Shown here piece by piece: positions 47,779 to 59,544 of a DNA stretch of 64,000 bases. The DNA lies in contig LLEY01000010.1 in NCBI GenBank assembly GCA_001414485.1, positions 186,001-250,000 of the forward strand, in the 5' to 3' direction. Under the pieces are notes generated by a model. It saw only the letters and a list, made by a program, of their open reading frames with translations, ran no database searches and had not been told where the DNA came from. This DNA comes from Calycina herbarum. Taxonomy: Eukaryota > Ascomycota > Leotiomycetes > Helotiales > Pezizellaceae. Every line of letters starts with the position of its first letter. Position 1 is the first letter of the stretch. A program made the translations under genes and the position numbers.

Positions 47779-49500
47779 TGACGGTTATAGTTACGAAGGC
47801 TGGATGTCACACGTTCGCTTAGATACACGCTAGTACTAGCGTACGCACTAGCACGGATAACTTGTATTTAGTTCCCGGTTCTCTCGAGCTCTTCCGCTCT
47901 CCTCGTCTTTTATCCTAAGAATAGAGTATTGTTTATTCTAAGTCTATTATCTAAAGCACGTCTATTATATTATAAAAGACCCTTAGTTGAAGCTAAGTAA
48001 TTCTAGGTCTAAGTTCACGATTACGTCTAGGTCCTAGGTCCTTGATCTTACGTCTTAATTCCTACGATTTACTATACTCTTATATATAAGAACCTAACAC
48101 TTCTATAAACACTTCTACGATTTCTACGAAACCTTCTTCTTTCTTCTTTTCTACTCTTTACAATAGATCCTCTTTAAGTTTAGTCTGCTATTACCGAGTT
48201 ATAAGCTAAAGTCCAGCGTTAGTATAATAAAATCGACTTATAACGTGACGAAATTACCTTGTAGTATAACGAGATTACTTTATAATAAGACGAAATTCAC
48301 TTACTTTAATTATTTATAAAGTTGTTAGCGACTGCTAAGCTAAAAGCCTCTCTTTTAGATCTAGACAAGTTTACTAGTTAAATATATAAGTTTAATACTT
48401 AGCTTCTATCTATATAAGTAAAGCTATAAGTTAATAGTATAGTAATAGAAGACGCTATAGTATAATTCTATTACGTCTACCTTAACCTTGACTCTTACGT
48501 TTAAGCTATAGTTCTTCTATAACTCTCTTAAGCTGAATATATATAAAGCTAGGACTGCTAGACAATTCTCGAGCAACTCGTATATGTATACGATAATCTA
48601 AACAAAGCTTAAGAGGCTAAAGACAAGCTTTACACTCTTAAGTAGAATGCCGACTCGATCCCTGCTTATATTACTAAGTTTAAGCGTATTCTTTATAATA
48701 TAAGAGGATAGGATTAGCTAGATATTAATAAGATCTCTACTTTTCGAAATAGCCTTAATTCTACTCTTCGTAGACGACTTTCTCAACAGCTTAACCTGCC
48801 TCGCGATTATCCTATATTTATATATATCGTTTAGTAATTAGCTGGTCGCTCTTCTTCTTCTATACTACCTTTTTAATCCTACTTCTCTAGTAACAGCAAC
48901 CGCTATAGCGAACTAATAAACCTAAATACTATTAGTATTAATACTATCGAAACATCCTCTTTACTACTACTACGAGCACGTTCTATTTCTCCTAAACGTA
49001 GAGACTAATATAGAACTGAAGGTAGATGTATACGATGTAGCTCTTTAGAATACTAGGTTAACGATTGTAAATTACGTCTATATCCGCTAAAACTAGGAAG
49101 TTCGCTAGTACGAAAGTAGGTAGTAAAACTAGAAAGACATATAACAGACCTAGGCAGGGTAGTTATAGCCGCTATTAATAACGATGATTACGAAGTGGAT
49201 TTAGATAATCTAGACTATCCCGATACTTAGTAAAAGAGTATTTTTCATAGTTAGTTAGTCGGAATTTTCAACGCTCGAGGCAAGCTCTTTTCAAAGAGAG
49301 GGGGTAGTATAACAGTTATAGTTACGAAGGCTAGATATTACACGTTCGCTTAGATATACGCTAGTACTAGCGTACGTACTAGCACGGATAACTTATATTT
49401 AGTTCCCGGTTCTCTCGAGCTCTTCCGCTCTCCTCGTCTTTTGTCCTAAGAATAGAGTGTTGTTTATTCTAAGTCTATTACCTAAAGCACGTCTATTACA
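47779..49500 (+). mobile_element. Gag-only LTR retrotransposon E, 1.72 kb, inside C
   Basis: LTRs of 191 bp at 47779-47969 (TGACGGTTATAG to TCTATTATA) and 49310-49500 (ends ..TCTATTACA), flanked by CTTTCTA at 47772-47778 and 49501-49507. A purine tract (AAAGAGAGGGGG) sits just before the right LTR. The 1.3-kb interior encodes one gag-like remnant with a CCHC-type knuckle at about 49021-49070: C-x2-C-x4-Tyr-x4-C, the His codon CAC apparently turned to TAC and a Gln codon turned to TAG, as RIP would do. There is no room for RT or integrase, so another element must have supplied them. Confidence 0.88.
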
Positions 49501-49507
49501 CTTTCTA

Positions 49508-50340
49508 ACTTAGCTACAGTTACCTATTACGAACTATCGACCTCTTAACAGACGTCGTAGCACCTATAAATACAAAGATACTAATTTAAAAGAGCGAAGC
49601 AATAGTAGCAAAGTTTAAAGCTATTATAGAATAAGTATAATCGTTAATAGTAAGAGTATAATAAGACTAGAAGACTTAAGTAAATCGTTTATAGAATACC
49701 GCTCCTATATATAAGGTTAGAGATAAGATTTACTTAAGTATACGGAATATATAGATAGACAGAGCTAGTAAGAAACTAGACGCTCGATCTACTAAGTTTA
49801 TAGTTATCGAGGTTATTAGCTCGTCTATATATAGGCTAGACACCTCGTCTAGTATCTATAATATCTTTAATATAGACTTATTAAAGCTAGTAGCTACGGA
49901 TCCGCTGCCTAGTTAAATTACAGACGATTATCAACTACTTATAATCTTAGTAGACGATACTATAGATTAGTAAGTAGAAAGAATACTAGGTTAATAGTAA
50001 AATAAGCTTCTAGAGAAAGGCTCTCGTACTCGACTCGAGTATAAGGTTAAATAGATAGAATACGTAAACCTAATATAGAAACCTGCTACTAAGTTAGAGG
50101 ACATAGTAGCCCTAGACACCTACTTTTAAGAGTAGGAAGAGAGGTAATATCAAGGGTTATATCTATAGAATAAGTCTTAGAGTACTCCAGCGACGTATTT
50201 ACGTGACCTCGCTTAGCAACGCATAGACGTAATAGAACCTTCGAGAGTACTCTTAATAGAACTCTCTAGAATAAGTAGACTAAGTATATAAGTTAGTAAG
50301 AACTCTAGCTTAGAAAGAATAATTAAATCTTCTTATATAT
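49508..50340 (+). mobile_element. Chromovirus C, part 3: integrase end and chromodomain
   Basis: It continues C after E: FNIDLLKLVATDPLP, then a chromodomain-like LEYKVK*IEYVN..KPATKLED (expected VKW.GY and WEPA) around 49990-50120. The 3' border is unclear; the LINE remnant begins near 50345 and no C 3' LTR was identified. Confidence 0.75.
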
Positions 50341-50344
50341 AAAC

Positions 50345-53130
50345 AGCTTCTATAGTTTAATTCATTAGCACTTACTATAAGCTCTAATAAGTAGTTGATT
50401 ATTAATTCTAGGAAGAACTTCTTTATAAAGATATAAGCCTTATTCTTATAGTTCTCGCCTTTTACTCTACTAAGCGAGGTAAGTGTTAGTAGTACTAGTG
50501 CTTTAGATTTTACGTATTTTTTAATATATATCTACTTTTTAAGTATCTATAGTTTTCTATTATCTTTTACTACCTCTATAAGTGCCTCTCTCTAGCTCTT
50601 CGTCTTTGCCTTTCTACTTATTATTTAGAGCTTTTAAAGAGAGTCGTCGAGCTGTTTCCTTAAGCTTCTTATATATAGCTCTCTCTAGGTTCTTTCGTAC
50701 TTTCTTACTTCGTTCGACGCCTCTTTAACCTCCGTATTCTACTAAGGTTACGCTCTCCCTCTATCTAGCTTTTAAAGCAGCGTCGAGGCTTGAGCTATTT
50801 ATTAAAGCTCTTCTACAAGCTTCTTAACAGCTCTCTTAAGCTCTTATACGTTCCGGATTACTAGTATCGTAAGGTAATTAGCCTTTACCTTTACTAATAC
50901 TTTGTTTATTAGCCTTCAGCTATAGCCGAGTATCTACGGTGTCTCTCTTTCTTCTCTAGCTACTATTATAAGAAGTTAAGCTATATAGTTAGACCCTAGC
51001 AGGTCTAGCGTCCTCTACTAAGTAGCTACGTTTCTAGTAGAGAAAGCTAAGTTAATTATTAAGTTATAAGAGCCTTCTCTTCTCTAGATAACCTCGTTAT
51101 ATAGTATATTCCTCTTAAGCGCCTACTATATAGCAAGCTTAAGAGTAAGGTCTACGTTCTAGTTATATCTCCTATAAATATCCTAGAGAGGGTAGTAAGC
51201 GTTTAGGTCTCCTACTATAAGCGCTCTCCTTAGTCTCGCTTATTAAAGTATATCCTCGATTAGTATTTACCTAGCTTATAGGTTATATACTAAGTAGACT
51301 ATTATTTCGTTCGCTTTCTTACCTATTATTATACTCGCCTAGTTCTTACTAGTAGTATATATCTAGCTTTCTTTTAAATACCTTTTATATATAAAGAGTA
51401 CTACTACTCTGTCTAACTAAATTATATTATACCTCGAGCTTAATAAGTAGCTCGGAGAGTCTCTCGTGCTATTCTACGCTAGCTCTTAAATTACTAGAAT
51501 ATCGTATTCTTTCTTATAATTTAGAGCTACGTCGAGTGCCTCTAGTGTCTTCCTTGTATTCTAGTATAGTACTATTATACTTATAGTAGTTCTATAAGTA
51601 GTGTTTAGTCTACTTCTACTTCGTCTTCTTCTACTTAGTTCTCTATTACGCTAAGAGAGCTTCCTAGCCTTTCGAGAAACTAAGTAAGGTTACTTCTATT
51701 TATAAGTTCTATCTTACTTATATCTGTCGGCCTCTCTAGTATAGATCCTTACCTTAGTCTCTTCCTCGTAGTCTATAAGCTCTCTTTATAGTTAAACGCG
51801 AACAGGTAGAGCGTCTTTACCTCTTCTTTCTTTAAAGCCCTTTATAAATTTATAAATAAGGTTAGCTTATCTAGATATCGTTCTCTTACTTGTCTATAGT
51901 ACTATTCTCCTATTTAACACTCCTTTATAAATACTAAGTATTCTTCTCTATAATTCCTATATTTCGCTAGATACTTCTTTAGATCCTTTTTACTAGAGTA
52001 CTCCTCTTTACTCTCTTCGTACTTTTTATACGTATACTAGGTATACCTCTTCTCTTGTTTATAGAAGCGTATTATATACCTCTACTTCTAGTACTTAAAG
52101 CACTTTTAAGCTACTGCTTCTGCTATATATCTCTTATATATAAAGTGTTATACCTTCTATAGTATCTCTCTTAAGTATAGCCTTCTTACTTCTTCTATTA
52201 TTACTATCTCTAGAATATAGTTCTAAAGAGCTAGCCTCTCCTAGCTCTAGCGTTCTCTATACTTGCTCTCTTATTATATAATCTTTAGTACTCTTATACT
52301 AGAGGCTTATAAGATACTCTATAGTATACCCGCTGTTTCTCTCTCGAGTATATCTACTAAGACTCTCTTTACTAATACTACGAGCGTTCTTACTACTACT
52401 ACTACCTCTTATCTAAATATCTTCTTTACCTAGCTATTATCTTATATATATACTACCTATTTCTCCTCTTCGAACTATATAATAATATCCCTGCTTTAAA
52501 GCTTTCTTACTATAATTGCTTCTACCTTATATTCTTCTATATTTATAGCCTCTATTACCTCCTTTAGTAATAGCTTATCCTTCTCTTTATCTATCCTTAT
52601 AGCCTAGATCGTAATCTCCTTTATATATTTAGCTAGTATAACGTATTCCCTTTATAACGTGGTTCCTACCTCTCTCTATAGCTCTCTAGCTCTGACTCTC
52701 TCTACCTACGTTAGAGTTCGTTCCTTTATACCTCTTATCTTCTTTACCGCGATTACGAGCTCCTCTTATAAAATACCTCTTATTATTATTTTATCTCCTT
52801 CTTTCCTAGCTCTTCTATACTCGAGCACCTTTCCTACTACCTCGATAATTACCTTAATACCTCTTTCCTCTATTACTAAGTTAAGTATTACTTAGATTAG
52901 GCTCTTCTCTATCGTGTCTATATATTCCGATACTTCTCTCTATTCTCTCTTACTCTACTCTTCTTCGTTCGTTATTCCGCCTTCGCTATTAGTTATTAGT
53001 ACGTTAGAGAGAGAAGTAAGAGCTTTCTACAAGCCCTTTATCCTACTACTACTACTACTACTATAATCACTTAATATAATCGTAGAGTGCTTTATTCTCT
53101 TTCTAGACTATCTAATAGTTGTTTAAATAT
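50345..53130 (-). mobile_element. LINE-type (non-LTR) retrotransposon fragment
   Basis: The minus strand encodes an endonuclease/exonuclease/phosphatase domain of LINE type: ALIVGDLNAYYPLW is at 51191-51230 with the LLGSNYIA region after it. Downstream follows a basic linker (KARQREGERNLSRIRRLKRR), as usually precedes the RT. The stretch toward 53.1 kb would be the 5' part (ORF1). No RT is found: the element stops where C begins, so the 3' end is lost. A CTA/CTACTA microsatellite lies at 53045-53065. Confidence 0.7.
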
Positions 53131-53164
53131 ATTTCGAGGCTTTTAGAGTTACTTTGTATAATTC

Positions 53165-54888
53165 TTCTTTTTTATTAGAGTAGTATTTATCTAGATTAAT
53201 AAAATACTTATAGACTTATATAAATAAAAGTTAAAGATAAATAGAAAATAATATTCGCCTTATTATTAGGTCTCTATAAATATATAGTTATACTATTTAG
53301 ATTATATAATATACTAGCTATATACTAGAGATAAAATAATAATATTTTAAGAGATCTTCTAAAAGTAATAGTAATCTATTATCTAGATAATATTCTAATC
53401 TTCTTAGAAAATAAAGAAGAATATAAGAGATATATAAGAGAAGTTCTATATTAATTACTTAAGGTAGATTCCTGTCTTAAACTTTTAAAATACAAGTTTA
53501 AGATAACTTAGATACTTTTCCTAGAATAGGTATTTAGCTTAGAGAAAATAGAAATAGATCTAGTAAAGATCTAGAATATCTTAAACTAGAAGTTACTAGA
53601 GAATATAAAGGATATATAATTCTTTCTTAGATTTATAAACTTCTATTATCTATTTATTAGAGACTATATAAAGATTACTAAACTAATATTAATACTAGTT
53701 AAAAAAGCTATTAAATTTATTTAGAATAAATAAGCTAAAGAGGCTTTTTAGAAAATTAAAATAAGATTTATAGAAAAACCTATTTTATACGATTTTAATA
53801 TAGATAAACCTAGTATAGTAGAAATAGATACCTTAGATATAGTAGTAGATATAATCTACTTATAACTAAATAATAAAAGAAAGCTTATACTTATTATATA
53901 CTACTTAAAAATATTTAATCTAGTATAATAGAACTATAGTATCTTTAATAAAAATTACTTACTATAGTACTAACTTTAGAATATTAGAGAATATATCTTT
54001 AAGAGATAAAGTATCTAGTTATAGTTCTATTAAACTATAAGAATTTAAGAACGTTTATAAAAATAAAGGAACTTATAACTAGATAATTAGGATTTAATAT
54101 TATTATATACTATATAAGTAGAATATTAAACGCTTAAGCTAATACTCTTAGCTAGAAACCTAGATATAAAGAAGATAAAGAATATAAGAGAATTATAATC
54201 TTAAAAACTCTTAAGAATAGAGATCTTATACTTATATTTTATAAAGTTACTACTATAGTAGAGTAATTCTAAGAACCTTAGTATAATAAAATTAAAGAAG
54301 TATTTAGCCTAAGTAACTAAGAAATTCTACTAAGTATAAGAAGTAGAGAGATAAAAAATAGACTCGTCTCTTATAATAATAAAATCTTTATTTTAGATAG
54401 AATTATAAAGAAATTTATTAAAGAATAGTATAAGTTACTAGTATATAGATATTAGAGAATTTAAAGAACTCTTTAATATATAAAATAGAACTACTATATT
54501 AATAAATTATTAGTAGTAGTTAAGAAAGTAATAGTAGAGTATAATACTTATACTAGAAATAAGACTTTCTACTATATATCTTATAAATAGATAAATACTA
54601 CTCTAATACTATAAATACCTTAGAAATTAATATCTTAGAATTTTATTATTAAGTTACTAAAATCTAAAGATCTAATAATAGGAGTTAAGTATAACTTAAT
54701 CCTAGTTATTATAGAATAACTTATAAAATATATAATTTTAGTACTATATATAGAGTTAAGTATAGCTAAGGAATTAGTATTCGTATTTCTTAAAGAGGTA
54801 GTCTTAAGATATAGACTACTAGAAGAAATACTTTCTAATAGAGATAAACTCTTTACTTCTAAATTTTAGATTACTCTTATAAAAGGAT
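53165..54888 (+). mobile_element. Chromovirus B, copy 2, part 1: RT to integrase
   Basis: It begins inside RT, so gag and protease are missing. RT shows VIYYLDNILIFLENKEEYKR at about 53371-53430, like A. It continues through RNase H to the integrase core end (DKLFTSKF.ITLIK). It is broken at 54888 by pogo element 1. Joining across that insertion restores the integrase word order seen in A. Confidence 0.85.
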
Positions 54889-54890
54889 TA

Positions 54891-56751
54891 ACGTAGTTTA
54901 TTACCGAGTAGCGTATATTACTAAGTAGCGTACTTTCCTCTACTTTACTATCTACTAACTTTAATACGCGTTTTCTTAATAACTAACTATAGAAATCTAA
55001 ACCTAAGAAGTACGAATTATCCTAGTTATAGAAGCTATTCGAATATCTAAAAAACTTAGTCGCCGCTCTACTATAAAAATCTACAAAGTCTCTAAAATAA
55101 CACTTTAATATAGAATAGCTAGCTGAACCTATCGTCTTAAAACTAAACCTAATTATTATAAATTAAACGACTTAGAGAAGGAGACACTTATTCGATATAT
55201 ACTTGATCTAGATATAAGAGGATTTACGCTCTAACTAGCTAGTATAGAAGATATAGCGAATTATATTCTTAAATCGCGGAGGAGAAAACGCGTTAGTAAG
55301 CTCTAGGTATATCGATTTATATAACGTCGACTAGAATTAAAGACGTGTTTTAATCGCGTTTACGACTTTCAAAGAGCCTTATACGAAGATCTAGAGCTTA
55401 TTAGCGCGTGGTTTTAACTTATAGAGAATATAAGAGTAAAATACAGTGTTTTAGACTACGACTTTTATAACTTTGATAAGACAGGGTTTATAATAGGAAT
55501 TATCTACCTAGTAATAGTTATAACTCGCGCTAATCGACGTAGTAGAGGTAAGACAGTTTAGCCTAGTAATTAGGAATAGGCTATAGTAATTACTTATATT
55601 AATAGCGAGGGTTAGAACGTACCTCTGTTTTTAGTAGTTTAAGAGAAGAATTATCTTACGAATTAGTATACTAAGAGCGGCCTTCTATACGACTAGGTTA
55701 TTAAACCTATAAGTAATAGATAGACTAATAATAAGACAGGCCTAGAATAGCTACGACACTTCGATAAATATACTCGTAGTTATATAAAAGAGCTATATTA
55801 AATACTAGTATTAGATAGATATAAGAGTTATAAATCAGCTGTATTTTAAGAGTATTATAAAGCTAATAATATTATTACTCTTTACCTACCTTCTTATTCC
55901 TCTTATTTAACCTAGCTACTCGACGTTAGATATTTTAGTATTCTTAAACATATATATAAGCGTTAAATTAAGACCTTTATTAAAGCTTATATTAACTATA
56001 TTACTAAGGTTAAGTTCTTTTTAGCCTTTTATATAGCTTATAAGTAATTAATAACAACTTAAAACGCCTAGGCTAGATTCCGCGGAGCTAGCTTAGTATC
56101 TTTTAATCCCTAGGCTATGATATTAAAGCTTAATATCCGATTACGAACTCCTATATCTACTAGACCTCTCTCTATAGCCGCTAACCCTTAGGTCTTATAG
56201 ACCTCTTATAATCTAACTAACACTCTTTCGTAAACAACTTTAGTTAAGAATCGTATTTCACGCTATTAAAGAAGCTCGCTAACCTCTATTTTTAAGACTA
56301 TAGCTATATTAGTAAAGACTATAGAGCTATTAGCTTATAAGATAACTTTGTTATTAGCCGAAGTCTATACTCTTCGTAAGGTAAATAAAGCACTTAGTAA
56401 GCGCCGTAGAGCTAAAAAGACTCGGGTCTATTAAGAAGGTATACTTACTATAGAGGATATATAGGACGTATTAGCTTAAAAGAAGACAGAGGAATAGGCT
56501 CGACGCGATAAGCGTTCTAAGAGAGATAGGTAAAATAAGAGGCAAACCTCTAGGCAACGGTATAGCACTTACGAAAAGACTAGTTATAATATATAAACTT
56601 GTTAAAAGGTTATAGATATATCTAGTTTATTAGATTCTAAGTAGTTTTAATTAATACTATTTATTATAGTTGATTAATCTGATATTAAAGTAGTAGAGTA
56701 GAGAGAAAGTACGTTACTCGGTAATATATACTACTCGGTAATAAACTACGT
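54891..56751 (+). mobile_element. Pogo-type (Tc1/mariner, DDE_1) transposon 1, 1.86 kb
   Basis: Ends ACGTAGTTTATTACCGAG, then an internal repeat of the ACCGAG(T)AGCGTA word, mirrored at the right. TA duplications at 54889-54890 and 56752-56753. The plus strand carries a nearly full transposase with stops: N-terminal EAIRISKK-like helices, HTH region, FYNFDKTGFIIG (first catalytic Asp), LVLDRYKSYKS (second) and LLDVRYFSILKHIYK (third). A Lys/Arg-rich tail follows (NKALSKRRRAKKTRVYQEG). It sits in the integrase of chromovirus B. Confidence 0.9.
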
Positions 56752-56753
56752 TA

Positions 56754-57388
56754 AGTATAAAGAGAAAGCTTTTAATAGCTTTTTACTCTTAGATAAATAA
56801 AAGAAACAAACGTATAAATTAAGTAGTTAAAATATATCTTTGTTATTATATAAACTACTAGTAAAACAACTAAGTAGAACTACTACTCTTAGTATTATTT
56901 ATCTATAATAGTTTAGTAATAGAAATAACACTTATTATACTATTCTATACTAATTTTAAATACGAATTAGTAGTATATTAAGAGCTACTATCTACGACTA
57001 TTAATAACTAGCTTACTTATATTTAGATCTTAAAAATTAAGAGACTATATAAAGAACTTATAAAAGACTTATAGTTTATAGCTAAAAGAAATATATACTA
57101 TTATAATAAAAAAATATAGTTAAGAGCTAATACTAAAAGAGAAGAATAAAGTCTATCTAGTATAAAAGAATATTAATATAAAAAGACTAAGTAATAAACT
57201 AAATTATAAAAAACTTAGACTATTTAAAATTAAATAAGTTAGAAGACTTTTAAATTATAAATTAATACTACTAAAAATAATAAATATCTATCTAGTATTC
57301 TATATATTCTTACTCGAACTAGTACTACTAGGAGTTCTACTAGCTCTACTTATAGAAATTTAACTAGTAAACTTAAATACTAAGTATA
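56754..57388 (+). mobile_element. Chromovirus B, copy 2, part 2: integrase end
   Basis: It resumes with KRKLSTAF.. and NWVELLLLVLFIYN-like words of the integrase C-terminal side, then LYILTRTSTTRSSTSSTYRN before the chromodomain. It ends at the TA (57387-57388) of the MITE insertion. Confidence 0.8.
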
Positions 57389-58955
57389 ACGTAGTTTATT
57401 AGCGAGTCGCGTATATTACCGAGTCGCGTACTTTTTTTATATATAAAAAGCGTCTAACGTAATCTATTACCGAGCTGCGTATATTACCGAGCTACGTACT
57501 TTTACCGAATTTACTACTCTACTACTTTAATACACGTTTTCTTCTTCTATAATATAAGTCTAAACTTAAGAAGTACGAATTATATTAGCTATTAAAGCTA
57601 TTCGAATATCTAAACGAAAATTAAGCTATAGAAACGCTATAAAAATCTACAAAGTTTCTAAATCTACTCTTCGTCTTAGAATAAACAGCTGATCTTCTTA
57701 TAACGATACTAAACCTAATTATTTAAAGCTAACGAAATTAGAGAAGGAAATAATTATTCGATATATATTTAATCGAGATTCTAGAGGGTTTTCGCCTCGG
57801 CTAGTTAATATAGAAGATATAGCGAATTACCTTCTTAAGACGTATAGAGTAAAACGCGTTAGAAAGCGCTAGATAGAACGATTCGTAGTTCGACGACTAG
57901 AGCTAAAGACGTGTTTTAATCGCGTTTACGACTTTTAAAGAGCCTTATACGAAGATCCTAAGTTAATTAGCGCGTGGTTTCGACTAGTAGAGAATATATA
58001 AGTGAAATATAGTATAGTAGATAGCGATTTCTATAACTTCGATAAGACCGGCTTTATAATAGGTTAAATCTGTCTTAGAATAGTTATTAATCGTGCTAAT
58101 CGACGTAGTAAGAGTAAGGCAGTTTAACTAGGTAATCGAGAATAGGCGATAGTAAGATATAGAGTATTTAGCTTATAAATTAACTCTTGTTAATACCGAG
58201 CTACGTATACTTCGAGCGGTAAATAAGACACTTTCTAAGCGTTATAGAGCTAAAAAGAATCGTATCTATTAAGGAGGTATACTTACTATAAAAGATATAT
58301 ACGATATTATAGCTTAAGACGAAGTAAATAAGCAGATACGACGTAATAAGCGCTTTAGAAGAGTAAATCGTAAGAAAGGGATTTCGACTACGTAACGTTA
58401 TAGTACTTATAGAAAGACTAGTTATAATATACGAACTTATTAAGAACTTATAGATATATTTAGCTTATTATAATCTAAAGAGTAATAAGTTTTATCTATT
58501 ATTATAGTTGATTTATTATATTTTAAAGTAGTAGAAGTCGGTAAAAGTACGTAGCTCGGTGATATACGTAGCTCGGTAATAGATTATATTATACGTAACT
58601 ATATACTTTCTTTATTTATTAATATAAAATAGTAAAATTAAAAATTTAGTTTTATTATTATATAAATAAATAGAATTCTAATTTTCAAAAGCTTACTAAG
58701 CTTATTAGCTAATTCGCTTAAAATTACTCTTATATTTATATTTTTTTTATTTGTTTTCTTAATAACTAAGTAATTATAATTAATAAGCTCTTAAAAATTA
58801 AAATTCTATTTATTTATATAATAATAAAACTAAATTTTTAATTTTACTATTTTATATTAATAAATAAAGAAAGTACACGGTTACGTATAGAGGTTTTTTA
58901 TATATAAAAAAAGTACGCGACTCGGTGATATATACGACTTACTAATAAACTACGT
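57389..58955. mobile_element. Foldback MITE copy 2, split by pogo element 2
   Basis: Left part 57389-57456 (ACGTAGTTTATTAGCGAGTC) and right part 58590-58955 are inverted repeats of each other and match copy 1 at 3212-3645. Without the inner element it is 432 bp, against 434 bp for copy 1. TA duplications at 57387-57388 and 58956-58957. It interrupts the chromodomain of B. Confidence 0.88.
57457..58589 (+). mobile_element. Pogo-type transposon 2, internally deleted (1.13 kb)
   Basis: Ends ACGTAATCTATTACCGAGCT, mirrored at the right with three transitions. TA at 57455-57456 and 58590-58591. It keeps the N-terminal part up to the first catalytic block (FYNFDKTGFIIG) and the basic tail (RVNKTLSKRYRAKKN-like), but lacks about 0.7 kb with the second and third catalytic aspartates seen in elements 1 and 3. 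The junction is near 58160. Confidence 0.85.
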
Positions 58956-58957
58956 TA

Positions 58958-59544
58958 AAGTTAAGAGAATTCTTAACTATAGAATTATTAAAGAATAAGT
59001 TAAGTACTTAATTAAATAGTTAGATTATCTATATTTAAAAAATACTTAAGAACTAAAAAGTAACCTTAACTAGTACTTAGTAGAACTTTAGAAATTCTAT
59101 TAATAAAACCTAGGTTTACTTATATCTTATAGTTAAAAGAAAGAGTCTTAAGAAGAGCTAGGTTAAGACTTAGTTTAGATTAGAAACTAGTAGAAATAAG
59201 TAGAGCTACTAGATATATAACCTCTACCTCTTACTACTCTTTCTCTTCTCTTTCTCTTTTCTTCTTCTCTTTCTTTTCTATCTTCTTAGTAGTATTAAGT
59301 TTATTAAGAAAATAGAAGTCTTAATAAGATATTTTATACTACTTTTCTTTTAGAAAGGCTTTCTACTTCCTTAACTATAGAATTCTTACTATTACCTCCT
59401 CTTTCTCTCTCTTAAGCTTCTTCTCCTGTTTTTTAATAGAGGCTTAGTTACTAGCTTAGAGAACGTTCTTTTCTTAAGTATTATTAGTTCTATTATATTT
59501 TAACTTTAACTAAACATATTTAAAATATTAAGAAGACTAAAGTA
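58958..59544 (+). mobile_element. Chromovirus B, copy 2, part 3: chromodomain and 3' region
   Basis: The chromodomain continues after the MITE: ILNYRIIKE, VKYLIK, LDY and KNT.ELKSNLN, with stops at Trp/Gln codons. A C-rich 3' region matches A and fragment 1. It ends at the TA of pogo element 3. Confidence 0.8.

Noticed and set aside
52659..52895. 78-codon plus-strand frame in the repeat block
   Set aside because: Antisense to the LINE remnant; RIP DNA leaves chance open frames of this size.
53036..53070. CTACTA repeat as a possible CRISPR or satellite start
   Set aside because: A plain trinucleotide microsatellite; no spaced repeats.
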